Source: Streptomyces sp. AC555_RSS877 (GTDB lineage Bacteria > Actinomycetota > Actinomycetes > Streptomycetales > Streptomycetaceae). From it: a DNA stretch of 64,000 nucleotides. Position numbers and translations under genes: made by a program. Position 1 is the first letter of the stretch. Every line of letters begins with the position of its first letter. The notes under the pieces are model-generated. The model was not told where the DNA came from, ran no database searches, and worked only from the letters and a program-made list of their open reading frames with translations. The stretch is from assembly GCF_019049245.1 (NCBI RefSeq), contig NZ_JAGMUK010000059.1:76808-140807 (forward strand), given 5' to 3'. Shown here piece by piece: positions 49,986 through 58,697 of the stretch.

Positions 49986-51131
49986 GTGTCAGGAAGGCTT
50001 CTGCGCCTCGTCTGTACGGCGGCGATGGCGGCCGGAACCGTCCTCGCACCCCTTCCCGCCGCGGCCGTGCCCGAGCCTCCGGAACCCGCTCGGCGTTCCG
50101 TCGCCGACCTGCTGACGGACCTTCAGGGGCTGTACCGGGAGGCCGAGCGGGCCACCGAGACGTACAACGCCACCGAGGAGAAGCTGAAGAAGCGGCGCGC
50201 CGAGGTGAGGCGCCTGGACGCCGAGCTGTCGCGCGCCCGGCTCTCGCTGCACGACAGCCGGAGGGCGGCCGGCCGGCTGGCCCGGCACCAGTACCAGAAC
50301 AGCACCGACATCTCCCCGTACGTCCGGCTGCTTCTCGCCCGCGACCCCGAGCACGCCCTCGACCAGGGGCATGTGATCGGCCGGCTGTCGCGCGAGCGCG
50401 CCGAGACCGTGGGCCGCCTGACCGGCAGCGAGAAGAAGGCCGACGGGCTGGCCCGCGAGGCCCGCAAGGCCCTGGACGGCCAACTCACCCTGGCCGCCCG
50501 GCAGAAGAAGGAGCGGGACGCAGTGGAGAAGCGGCTGAAGAAGGTCGAGGAGCTGCTCGCCTCGCTCAGCACGGAAGAGCTCGCGGCGATGGCCGAGTTC
50601 GAGAAGAACGGCATCGCGAAGGCCCAGGACGCCTTCATGGCGTCCGGCGCCCTCAGCAGCGAACGCAAGCCGTCGGCGGAGGGCGACCGGGCGGTGCGGT
50701 ACGCCGTGCGCCAGCTCGGGAAGCCGTACGAGTGGGGGGCGGAGGGGCCCGACTCGTACGACTGCTCGGGGCTGACCTCCGAGGCCTGGGGGCGGGCCGG
50801 GGCACCCGTCCCCCGGACCAGTCAGGAGCAGTGGGCCGAGCTGGAGCGGATCCCGCTGGAGGAGCTGCGGCCCGGGGACCTCGTCGTCTACTTCCGCGAG
50901 GCCACCCACGTGGCGATGTACCTCGGCGACGGGATGGTGGTGCAGGCGCCGCGGCCGGGCGCGAAGGTCAAGGTGTCGCCGATCGCGGCCAACCCGGTCC
51001 TCGGGGCCGTACGGCCCGATCCGGGCGGGGAGCCCCTGCGGCGGTACACGCCGCCGGAGCTCCCCGAGGACGCCCTGGAGGGGTCGGACGAGGGTTACGC
51101 GCCCGCGGCCCCCGAGACCTCCATCAGATAG
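49986..51131 (+). CDS. Secreted NlpC/P60 peptidoglycan hydrolase
   Basis: 381 residues from GTG 49986 (GGAGGTGAT upstream). A signal peptide (to about residue 27, PLPAAAVP) precedes a long coiled coil (ATETYNATEEKLKKRRAEVR, roughly 45-215). The C-terminal NlpC/P60 domain has catalytic Cys in DSYDCSGLTSEAW and His in REATHVAMYLGDGMV. These are gamma-D-Glu-diamino-acid endopeptidases acting on wall peptides. Its last 37 nt overlap the convergent monooxygenase gene. Confidence 0.9.
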   Translation: MSGRLLRLVCTAAMAAGTVLAPLPAAAVPEPPEPARRSVADLLTDLQGLYREAERATETYNATEEKLKKRRAEVRRLDAELSRARLSLHDSRRAAGRLARHQYQNSTDISPYVRLLLARDPEHALDQGHVIGRLSRERAETVGRLTGSEKKADGLAREARKALDGQLTLAARQKKERDAVEKRLKKVEELLASLSTEELAAMAEFEKNGIAKAQDAFMASGALSSERKPSAEGDRAVRYAVRQLGKPYEWGAEGPDSYDCSGLTSEAWGRAGAPVPRTSQEQWAELERIPLEELRPGDLVVYFREATHVAMYLGDGMVVQAPRPGAKVKVSPIAANPVLGAVRPDPGGEPLRRYTPPELPEDALEGSDEGYAPAAPETSIR

Positions 51132-52357
51132 CCCTCGGTCTTCCTCGGGTCGTAGAAGAAGTTCTCGAAGTCGGCCGGGTCGTCGAAGGCGTTGGCGAAA
51201 CGATCAGCCACCAGCGGCAGCTGGCCCGCCGCCCCGATCAGGTTCAGCACGTGCTCCGGCGGCGGGGCGAGCATCGCGTTCGTCCACTTGGTGACGTGCT
51301 GCGCGGTGTCCCAATACCGGTCGAACGTCGCCCGCATCCACTCCTCGTCGAACTCCTCGTCCCCGCGCTCGACGATCGACGCGAGGTACGCCGCCGCGCA
51401 CTTGGACGCCGAGTTGGAGCCCTGGCCGGTGATCGGGTCGTTGGCGACGACCACGTCGGCGACGCCGAGGACCAGGCCGCCGCCGGGGAGACGGCCGACG
51501 GGGTTGCGGACGGTCGGGGCGTAACGGCCCGCCAGGGTGCCGCCCGCGTCGGTGAGCTCGGCCTTCGTGGCGCGCGCGTACTCCCAGGGGAGGTACCGCT
51601 CCATGAGTTCCAGGGTCAGGGAGAGGTGCTGCGCCGGGTCCTTGACGCCGTTGAAGACGTCCAGCGGGCCGCCGGGTATGCCCTCCCAGAAGAGGATGTC
51701 GGCGCGGCCGGAGGTGGTGAGGGTCGGCATGATGAACATCTCGCCGACCCCGGGGACCAGGTTGCAGCGGACCGCCTCCATGTCCGGGTGCTCCGGGCGC
51801 GGGCCCAGACCGTGGACGTAGGCGACGGCGAGGGCGCGCTGCGGCTCGCTGTAGGGGGACCGCTCGGGGTCGCGGGCGAACATCGACACCAGCTCGCCCT
51901 TGCCCGCCGAGACCAGCACCAGGTCGTACGTACGGGAGAAGTAGTCGAGGTCGCCGACCGCCGCGCCATGGATGACCAGCTGGCCGCCGCGCTGCGCGAA
52001 CGTCTCCATCCAGCCGGCCATCTTCACCCGCTGGTCGACCGACTGCGCGTACCCGTCGAGCGTGCCCACCCAGTCGATCGCGCGTGCCGCGGGGCCCTCT
52101 TCCCACGAGCCCGGGGCGGCGACCGAGACGCCGAGTCCTTGGATCTTCGGGGCCTGGGACTCCCAGAAGTTCAGCTGGAGATCGCGCTCGTGCTGGAGTG
52201 CCGTGTGGAACATGCACTGCGTCGACATGACCCGGCCGGTACGGATCTCGTCCGCGGTCCGGTTGGACATCAGGGTGACCTCGTACCCCCGCGACTGGAG
52301 GCCGAGGGCGAGCTGGAGTCCGGACTGACCGGCTCCGACGACGAGTATCTTCCGCAT
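51095..52357 (-). CDS. Styrene-monooxygenase-like FAD-dependent oxygenase
   Basis: 420 residues from ATG 52355-52357 (MRKILVVGAGQSGLQLALGL). The N-terminal GxGxxG Rossmann motif binds FAD. Then YEVTLMSNRTADEIRTGRVM, DPITGQGSNSASKCAAAYLA (second flavin motif), and C-terminal helices, in the manner of StyA-type two-component monooxygenases. No separate flavin reductase is next to it. It follows the conservon GTPase gene by 14 nt on the same strand, as a fifth member of that operon. Confidence 0.8.
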   Translation of the reverse strand: MRKILVVGAGQSGLQLALGLQSRGYEVTLMSNRTADEIRTGRVMSTQCMFHTALQHERDLQLNFWESQAPKIQGLGVSVAAPGSWEEGPAARAIDWVGTLDGYAQSVDQRVKMAGWMETFAQRGGQLVIHGAAVGDLDYFSRTYDLVLVSAGKGELVSMFARDPERSPYSEPQRALAVAYVHGLGPRPEHPDMEAVRCNLVPGVGEMFIMPTLTTSGRADILFWEGIPGGPLDVFNGVKDPAQHLSLTLELMERYLPWEYARATKAELTDAGGTLAGRYAPTVRNPVGRLPGGGLVLGVADVVVANDPITGQGSNSASKCAAAYLASIVERGDEEFDEEWMRATFDRYWDTAQHVTKWTNAMLAPPPEHVLNLIGAAGQLPLVADRFANAFDDPADFENFFYDPRKTEGYLMEVSGAAGA

Positions 52358-52371
52358 ACGGAACTGTTCTC

Positions 52372-53007
52372 CTACTCGGGTGTGACGTCCAGCGCGTGGC
52401 CCACCAGAGCCAGGAGGGTCTCGATGGCCGAAATCCGGCGGCGCGCATCCATGATCATTACAGGTATGTGCGCGGGGATCGTCAATGCCTCCCGCACGTC
52501 CTCGGGCTCGAACCGCTCGCTGCCGTCGAAGTGGTTGACCGCCACGACGTACGGCAGCCCGCAGCTCTCGAAGTAGTCGAGCGCGGGGAAGCAGTCCTTC
52601 AGGCGCCTCGTGTCCGCGAGGACGACGGCGCCGATCGCGCCGCGCACGAGGTCGTCCCACATGAACCAGAACCGCTGCTGGCCCGGCGTGCCGAACAGGT
52701 AGAGCACCAGGTCGTCGTCGAGCGTGAGGCGGCCGAAGTCCATGGCCACGGTGGTGGTCAGCTTGCCGGGCGTGGCGGTGAGGTCGTCGTGCTCCTCGCT
52801 CGCCTCGGTCATCAACGCCTCGGTCTGCAGGGGCGTGATCTCCGACACGGCGGTGACCAGCGTGGTCTTGCCGACGCCGAACCCTCCCGCCACGACTATC
52901 TTCGTGGCGATCGGGGCGCGGGTGCGATCCGTCTGCCAGGGCTGTACGGGCCCCTCGTCCTCGAGAAGCGGGGAGACGCCAACGGCGTCAGAGACGACGG
53001 AGTCCAC
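52372..53007 (-). CDS. cvnD: Conservon GTP-binding protein (CvnD)
   Basis: 211 residues. Ras/MglA-like small GTPase: P-loop VVAGGFGVGKTTLV (near residue 38), FGTPGQQRFWFMW (DxxG-equivalent), and NHFDG as the base-recognition motif. In characterised conservons, CvnD cycles GTP/GDP in a membrane complex with A, B and C. Starts at GTG 53005-53007, overlapping the DUF742 gene by 20 nt. Confidence 0.9.
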   Translation of the reverse strand: MDSVVSDAVGVSPLLEDEGPVQPWQTDRTRAPIATKIVVAGGFGVGKTTLVTAVSEITPLQTEALMTEASEEHDDLTATPGKLTTTVAMDFGRLTLDDDLVLYLFGTPGQQRFWFMWDDLVRGAIGAVVLADTRRLKDCFPALDYFESCGLPYVVAVNHFDGSERFEPEDVREALTIPAHIPVMIMDARRRISAIETLLALVGHALDVTPE

Positions 53008-53407
53008 TCAGCACCCTTTCCAGCAGAGCCCGGTCCGGCCGCCCCGTGCCGTGACCGGTTCCTGTTCCGTACACCCGGATCCTTCCCTGGTCCGCGAGGT
53101 CGCTGAGGAGCACCCGGACCACGCCGAGCGGCATCTTCAGCAGCGCGGCGATCTCCGCCACCGTGCGCATACGGCGGCACAGTTCGACGATGGCCCGCAT
53201 CTCCGGCATGACCCGGGTGTTGAGCGAACCGTTCGTCAGTTCCCTGCGCTCCTCGGCGGCCTCGATCGCGGCGGTGGTGGCCACGAACGTCTCCACGAGG
53301 AGAACGTGCCCGAAGCGGGTACGGCCGCCGGTGAGCGAGTAAGGGCGCACGCGCGCCGGCTTGCGGTCCACACCGCGCACGGGGAGCCTCTTCGGCGTAC
53401 TGCTCAT
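52988..53407 (-). CDS. cvnC: Conservon DUF742 protein (CvnC)
   Basis: 139 residues. It has the DUF742 arrangement: VRPYSLTGGRTRFGHVLLVE near residue 20, then EAAEERRELTNGSLNTRVMP and LCRRMRTVAEIAALLKMPLG VVRVLLSDL-like winged-helix segment. Works with CvnA, B and D. A 4-nt overlap with the roadblock gene upstream and a 20-nt overlap with cvnD downstream show tight coupling. Confidence 0.9.
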   Translation of the reverse strand: MSSTPKRLPVRGVDRKPARVRPYSLTGGRTRFGHVLLVETFVATTAAIEAAEERRELTNGSLNTRVMPEMRAIVELCRRMRTVAEIAALLKMPLGVVRVLLSDLADQGRIRVYGTGTGHGTGRPDRALLERVLSGLRRL

Positions 53408-53913
53408 CGGGTACTCCCCGTCGGCGTCGACTCGTGCTCCAGGGACTGCCGCAGCTCGCTGCGGAGTTCGGGCGTCAGGACGTGGCCGGCCCGGCCCACG
53501 AACAACGCCATGTGGTACGCCACGACACTCATGTCGCAGTCCGCGGCGCCGTGCACACCGAGCAGCGAACCGTCGCTGATCGACATGACGAACAGGCTGC
53601 CCTCGTCCATCGCGACCATGGTGTGCTTCACCGGGCCGGAGTCCATCAGCCTGGCGGCGCCGATGGTGAGGCTGCCGACGCCGGACACGATGGTGGCCAG
53701 GTCGGCGGAGGAGCCGCGCGGGCCGGTGGGCTTGTCCGCTCGGGGCTCTCGCGCCTCGGCGTTGCGGCCGGGGTCGGAGGAGAGCAGGAGCAGGCCGTCG
53801 GAGGAGACGACGGCGACCGACCGGATGCCGGGCACCTCCTCGACGAGATTGGTCAGCAGGAAATGAAGATTGCGGGCCTCACGGCTCAGTCCGAAGGTAC
53901 TGGGCGCGGTCAA
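53404..53913 (-). CDS. cvnB: Conservon roadblock/LC7 protein (CvnB)
   Basis: 169 residues with one roadblock/LC7 domain: REARNLHFLLTNLVEEVPGI, SVAVVSSDGLLLLSSDPGRN, ADLATIVSGVGSLTIGAARL and SLFVMSISDGSLLGVHGAAD. These proteins regulate the partner GTPase. Start is TTG 53911-53913, overlapping cvnA by 4 nt (TTGA). Confidence 0.9.
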   Translation of the reverse strand: MTAPSTFGLSREARNLHFLLTNLVEEVPGIRSVAVVSSDGLLLLSSDPGRNAEAREPRADKPTGPRGSSADLATIVSGVGSLTIGAARLMDSGPVKHTMVAMDEGSLFVMSISDGSLLGVHGAADCDMSVVAYHMALFVGRAGHVLTPELRSELRQSLEHESTPTGSTR

Positions 53914-56768
53914 CTGCTTGCCTCCTCGGCTGTGCCCCCCGTGGCTTCTTCGGATGCTGCGGATTCCCTGACGGGCGCCTTGTTCTGGCCCGTCTGTTCG
54001 GAGATCTCCGTCTCTACGTCTCGGTAGCCGGCCTCCGCCCCCCGGCGGAAGCCGCCCAGGCGGCGGCGGAGCGCTTCGGCGTCCACGGATCCACCGCGTT
54101 GCCGCTGCGCTGGGGCAAGTGCGGTGATCTTCGGGGTGCGCTTGGGCAGACCCTTGTCTGTGACGAGCTCCTCCGGTTCATCGGGGACTCGCCCGTGTTC
54201 CGTCTCGGCCTCGGCGTCGAGGGATCCGGCCTCGGCGTCGAGGGATCCGGCCTCGGTGCCGAGGGATCCGGCCTCGGTGCCGAGGGATCCGGCCTCGGTG
54301 CCGAGGGATTCGGTCCCGCCGTCGAGAGGTCCGGCCCCGCCCGCGCCGGCCGTGGCGCTGTCGTCGCCGGCCGCGGCGGGTTCGGGGATCAGGAGTTCCA
54401 TCGTGGTCTCGACGGGGGCCTCCCCCTCCCGCTGCCTTACGGCCGTCTCCGCGAGCGCGACCAGTGGGTCGTCGTCCTCCGAACGGCCGTGGAGGACGTT
54501 GGAGTTGACCTCCGCGTCCGCGCCAGGCAGGGAGAAGCTGTGGGTGCCGCCGCCGACCGTGTGCGAGGACGCGGAGGGGACGGCGGCGGTCGGCGCGGGC
54601 GCCAGCAGGGTCTTCGGCAGGACGACGACGGCCGCGATGCCGCCCTGCTTCTGCTCGCGCAACCGCACGCGGACGCCGTGCCGGTGGGCGAGGCGGGCGA
54701 CGACGTACAGGCCGAGACCGAGGCCTTCCTCGTCGCCCTGGTCGTAGGAGTCGTACGTCGTCTCGGGGTCGAAGTCGGCGAGGCGGGCGTTGAGCTGGGT
54801 GAGGCGGTCGCCGGTCATGCCGATGCCCTCGTCCTGGACGGACAGCATGACCTCGCCGCTCTCCAGGAGCCAGGCGGAGACCTCGACGGGCAGGTCGGGC
54901 GGGGAGAACGAGGTGGCGTTCTCCATGAGTTCGGCCAGCAGGTGGGAGAGGTCGTCCGCGGCGAACCCGGCGATGTGGGCGTGCGGCGGCAGGGCGGCGA
55001 TGCGGACCCGCTCGTAGCGCTCGATCTCGCTGACCGCGGCGCGCACGACGTCGACGAGCGGGACGGGGCCGGCGGTCTGCTGGACGTGTTCGGTTCCGGC
55101 GAGGACGAGGAGGTTCTCGCTGTGCCGGCGCATGACGGTGGCGAAGTGGTCGAGCTTGAACAGCGTGGCGAGCCGGTCCGGGTCCTGCTCGCGCTCCTCC
55201 AGGCCCTCGATGACGGCGAGTTGCCGCTCGACGAGGCCCAGGGTGCGCAGCGCGAGGCTGACGAAGGTGGCGCCGATGCTGGTGCGCAGCCGCTCCAGCT
55301 GGGCGGCGGACTCGGCGAGTTCGGTCTTGAGCTGCTCGCGGGCGTCGGCCATCTTCTGCCGCTGGCCGACCAGGTGCTTGCGGTCGGCCTCCAGGGTGGA
55401 GACCCGCTCGACGAGGGCGGCCGCGTGCGCGTGCAGGGCGTTGACCGAGCGGACGACCTGGGCGAACTCGTCGTTGCGGCCGGTGAAGGCGACCGGTTCC
55501 TCGGCGGTCGGGTCCTCGGCTCCGGCGAGGCGGGCCGAGCCGCGGCGCAGCACGGACAGCGGCCGGGTGAGCGTACGGGCCATGGCGGTGGCGATGCCGA
55601 CGGTCAGCAGCATCAGGGCGCCGAGGACGGCGATGCGGATCTCCAGCGCGGTGACGTCGTCGTCGCGCAGCTGGGCGAGGTCCTTGACCCGGCGGTCGTA
55701 GAGGGCGGCCTCCGCGCCGCGCATCGCGTCGATGCGGGCGGAGAGGGCGGCGTCGACCTTGGTGGCGGTGGTGGCGAGCTCACCGTCGGACAGGGCCGGC
55801 TGGTCGGTGAGGGTGGCGAGGTACTTGTCGGCGGAGTTGACCTCGGGGCCGGTCACCGTGGAGTCGTAGCGCGCCTTGGCGTCGGCGGGCGCGGTCTCGG
55901 CGAAGTCGGCGAGGGCTGCGTCGGAGCGCAGGCGGGCCTGCTGGGCGGCGGCGGTGAGGGCGTCGCGCTGCTTGGCGTCGGCGTTCGAGGAGGTGGTCTC
56001 GGTGGACGGCAGGCCGGTGACCGGGTCGATCACGGTCTGCGTCGTCGTCGGCACGGCGAGGGCCGCCAGGAGCAGCCCGCGGGTGGCGGCGGCCTGCTGG
56101 ACGGCGGAGTCCAGCTCGGCGAGGGCGTACCCGCCGGAGCCCGCGCGGGGCGGCAGCTGTTCGGCCAGGTCTTCGGCGAGCCGGTGCAGGTCGGTGATGG
56201 CGGCGGAGTACGCCTGGTGGGCTTCGAGGGCACTGCTCTTGCCGCTCAGCGCCGCCCGGCGGACGGCCGCTATGCCGTCGAGGTCGCCGCGCACCCCGGC
56301 GGGCAGGTCGGTGTCGGCGTGCAGCTCCTCCACCTGCCGGTCGACCCGGGCGCTGCGCTGCTCGCTGGGCGCCTTGGACTTGGGGCGGCCGGCCGCGATG
56401 TACGGCGTCACCTCGTCGCGCTCGTCGGAGAGCGAGTGGGCGAGCGCGAGGGCGTCCTGGGTCTGCTCGGCGAGAACCACCAGGTCCTGGGAGTCGCTGA
56501 GCTCCCCGGAGGCGGTGACCAGGGAGGGCGCGCCGGCCCCGGCGATGGCGGCGGCCACCACGGTGACGGCGAGAATGAGCCGGGTGCGGACGTGGGTGGG
56601 CCGGCCCTTGCCGACGGGGGTGCTCGGGGCGCCGGAGGTGCCGGACGGACCGGGGACGGGGGTGCCGGACGTGCTCTCCACGCCTTTTTCGGAGGCCGCC
56701 TTCTTGCCTGTACGACGAGGCCGCGTCTTCTGCACCGGTGCTCGCATTCCTGACTCGTGAGTACCCAT
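53910..56768 (-). CDS. cvnA: Conservon sensor kinase (CvnA)
   Basis: 952 residues. Two membrane helices (about 65-85 and 380-400) surround a large NIT-type helical sensor. Then HAMP (ARTLTRPLSVLRRGSARLAG), coiled coil (STLEADRKHLVGQRQKMADA), kinase core with KLDHFATVMRRHSENLLVLA, N box LAELMENATSFSPP and DEGIGMTGDR, and a ~230-residue acidic tail. The tail contains five heptad-like repeats AGSLGTE/AGSLDAE. First gene of cvnABCD. An alternative start at the eighth codon is possible. Confidence 0.9.
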   Translation of the reverse strand: MGTHESGMRAPVQKTRPRRTGKKAASEKGVESTSGTPVPGPSGTSGAPSTPVGKGRPTHVRTRLILAVTVVAAAIAGAGAPSLVTASGELSDSQDLVVLAEQTQDALALAHSLSDERDEVTPYIAAGRPKSKAPSEQRSARVDRQVEELHADTDLPAGVRGDLDGIAAVRRAALSGKSSALEAHQAYSAAITDLHRLAEDLAEQLPPRAGSGGYALAELDSAVQQAAATRGLLLAALAVPTTTQTVIDPVTGLPSTETTSSNADAKQRDALTAAAQQARLRSDAALADFAETAPADAKARYDSTVTGPEVNSADKYLATLTDQPALSDGELATTATKVDAALSARIDAMRGAEAALYDRRVKDLAQLRDDDVTALEIRIAVLGALMLLTVGIATAMARTLTRPLSVLRRGSARLAGAEDPTAEEPVAFTGRNDEFAQVVRSVNALHAHAAALVERVSTLEADRKHLVGQRQKMADAREQLKTELAESAAQLERLRTSIGATFVSLALRTLGLVERQLAVIEGLEEREQDPDRLATLFKLDHFATVMRRHSENLLVLAGTEHVQQTAGPVPLVDVVRAAVSEIERYERVRIAALPPHAHIAGFAADDLSHLLAELMENATSFSPPDLPVEVSAWLLESGEVMLSVQDEGIGMTGDRLTQLNARLADFDPETTYDSYDQGDEEGLGLGLYVVARLAHRHGVRVRLREQKQGGIAAVVVLPKTLLAPAPTAAVPSASSHTVGGGTHSFSLPGADAEVNSNVLHGRSEDDDPLVALAETAVRQREGEAPVETTMELLIPEPAAAGDDSATAGAGGAGPLDGGTESLGTEAGSLGTEAGSLGTEAGSLDAEAGSLDAEAETEHGRVPDEPEELVTDKGLPKRTPKITALAPAQRQRGGSVDAEALRRRLGGFRRGAEAGYRDVETEISEQTGQNKAPVRESAASEEATGGTAEEASS
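54207..54311 (-). repeat. Five tandem 21-bp repeats in cvnA
   Basis: Units of 21 bp (plus strand GGCCTCGGNGNCGAGGGATCC) at 54207, 54228, 54249, 54270 and 54291. They encode the seven-residue unit GSLGTEA/GSLDAEA in the C-terminal tail of CvnA. The units are nearly identical at DNA level, so copy number is likely to vary between strains. Confidence 0.9.
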
Positions 56769-57113
56769 GGGCCGGGTTACGCAACGTCACCGGGTGTCGA
56801 CTCTGCGTACGCCCGGTACGGTCCCCGACCCTCCCAGTGCCGGTGGGCGGTGACCGCGCATCGCTGGACCCGCCACCCGAAGGAGTGAACCTCGGAGGAG
56901 AGTTGGCGGGCAAGTTCCTCCGGCTCGTGCGGCACCCTTGCACGGTGGGCCGGTTGGACGTCGGCGGCGGGCGGTGGCAGGATTCGCCGCCACGCCTGCC
57001 CGGAGCGAACCATTCCACCCCAAACCAGGCGCCTGACCTGCGCGACTGCGTCAATTCGGCGGCCGATGCCAGACTTTTGCGCACCTCGTGAAGAGCTCGT
57101 GCAGACTGGCCGG
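56769..57113. other. Divergent promoter region between cvnA and the PP2C-like gene
   Basis: About 345 bases with no gene I can support. On the plus strand CAGACT-GGCCGG precedes ATG 57114, a possible leaderless -10. On the minus strand no clear promoter hexamers were identified before cvnA. Confidence 0.4.
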
Positions 57114-57902
57114 ATGCGCATGGAACTTGTTTCGGAGCCCGGTGATCCGGCCCGCCCCAACGAGGACTTCGCCGGCGTCGCCCTACCGGCTTCCGGGCTG
57201 GGCGGCGTGCTCGTACTCCTGGACGGCGTGACACCTCCGCGGGACGCGACGGGCTGTCTGCATCCGGTGCCCTGGTTCACCTCCCGTCTCGGCGGGGCGC
57301 TGACCGAACTGGCCCTTTCCTGCCGAGATGTGACGCTGCCGGACATCCTTTCACGGGCCATTCTTCGAACAGCCGAGGCCCATCACACCACTTGTGATCT
57401 TTCTCACCCACGCACCCCTCAGGCAACGGTGGTTGTGGCCCGCTGGTCGCCGGAGTCGGTGGAGTACCTGGTCCTGTCGGACTCGGCACTGCTGATCGAG
57501 TCCCCCGACGGCACGGTGACCGCTCAGCTGGACGACCGCCTCTCCCGCCTCCCGCGCTCCGCCCTCGCGACGGACGCCCTGGTCGACTCCACGGTCCGCA
57601 ACAAGGAGGGCGGCTTCTTCACGGCGGCGGCGGATCCGTCGGTGGCGGAGCGGGCGGTGACGGGCGTGCTGCGGCGCTCGGAGGTGCGCGCGCTGGCCGC
57701 CCTGACGGACGGGGCGACGCGGTGGGTGGAGCGGTTCCGGGAGGGGGACTGGGGGGACTGCTTCACGTTCGTACGCAAGGAGGGGGCGGGGGACCTGGTG
57801 GAGCGGGTGCGCGAGTTGGAGCGCGGGGATGCGGAGAGCCGGGAGTTCCTCGGCCGCGGCAAGACGCATGACGACGCGAGCGTGGTGTACGTGGAGCTGT
57901 GA
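57114..57902 (+). CDS. PP2C-like phosphatase-fold protein
   Basis: 262 residues from ATG 57114 (a second ATG lies at 57120). Pattern of the PP2C fold: EPGDPARPNEDFAGVALP, GGVLVLLDGVTPPRDATG (metal Asp-Gly), TVVVARWSPESVEYLVLSDS, ALAALTDGATRWVERF, and GKTHDDASVVYVEL at the end (the late D-D metal motif). Key acidic residues appear present, so Ser/Thr phosphatase activity is plausible. Divergent from cvnA. Unnamed partner. Confidence 0.75.
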   Translation: MRMELVSEPGDPARPNEDFAGVALPASGLGGVLVLLDGVTPPRDATGCLHPVPWFTSRLGGALTELALSCRDVTLPDILSRAILRTAEAHHTTCDLSHPRTPQATVVVARWSPESVEYLVLSDSALLIESPDGTVTAQLDDRLSRLPRSALATDALVDSTVRNKEGGFFTAAADPSVAERAVTGVLRRSEVRALAALTDGATRWVERFREGDWGDCFTFVRKEGAGDLVERVRELERGDAESREFLGRGKTHDDASVVYVEL

Positions 57903-57930
57903 CGCGGACTCCCCCGTCGAGGCCCCGCTC

Positions 57931-58440
57931 CTACTTCTCCATCCCCCGGTTCAACTGCTGCAGCAGCCGCGCCAGTTCCCCGACCTCGCGCGGATCCCAG
58001 TCGGCGAGCCGCCCGGCGTACCGCGCCCGGCGCGCCTCGCGCACCCGCCGTACCCGGTCCTGGCCCTCCTGGGTGAGCGCGACCAGCCAGGCCCGGCCGT
58101 CGGCCGGGTCGGGTTCCCGGGCCACCAGCCCGAGCTCCTCCAGGGCACGCAGTTGGCGGGACATGGTCGCCTTGCCGACGCCGATGTACGCGGCGAGCTC
58201 CGTGGCCCGCTGGCGGCCGCACTCGTCGAGGCGGATGAGGAGGCCGTAGGCCGCCGACTCCAGGTCGGGGTGGACCTCGCGGGCCATCTCGCCCTGGTTG
58301 GCCCGGGCACGCCGCAGCAGGACGGTCAGTTCGCGCTCCAGCGCCAGGAACGCGGGCTGGTCCACACCACTCGCGGCCACTCCCCCAGAGGGGGGACCCC
58401 CGGACGCGACTCCACGTCCGTCGTTTCCGTTGTCGTGCAC
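57931..58440 (-). CDS. MarR-family transcriptional regulator
   Basis: 169 residues. The winged helix is clear: ELTVLLRRARANQGEMAREV, RLDECGRQRATELAAYIGVG, KATMSRQLRALEELGLVARE, and the wing PDPADGRAWLVALTQEGQDR. Target genes are not obvious from the neighbours; it lies alone between the PP2C-like and lysozyme genes. Confidence 0.9.
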   Translation of the reverse strand: MHDNGNDGRGVASGGPPSGGVAASGVDQPAFLALERELTVLLRRARANQGEMAREVHPDLESAAYGLLIRLDECGRQRATELAAYIGVGKATMSRQLRALEELGLVAREPDPADGRAWLVALTQEGQDRVRRVREARRARYAGRLADWDPREVGELARLLQQLNRGMEK

Positions 58441-58697
58441 GTCAGCCCCTGCCTCGGATTTCCCGGTCCTGAAAGTTCGCCGCCGAAGGCCGTCATCGCC
58501 GCAGCTCCGCCAGTATTTCGCAGGGCTGGACCATCGGCAGCGTCCGGACCTTGCTCCGACCCGGTGTTCCGGCGTGCGCGGCCTGGTTCACCGGACCTGA
58601 CTGGCATGCCCACGCCAGCAACAGGATGACGACGGGTCGCGCCCTGTCACCCGCCTCCCCCTGCCACCGAGCACCACCGAGCCATCGAAGGCACGCT

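Noticed and set aside
54099..56753. 884-codon open frame on the plus strand
   Set aside because: Antisense to cvnA, which has complete kinase motifs; the plus-strand product is a Gly/Val/Glu mirror sequence.
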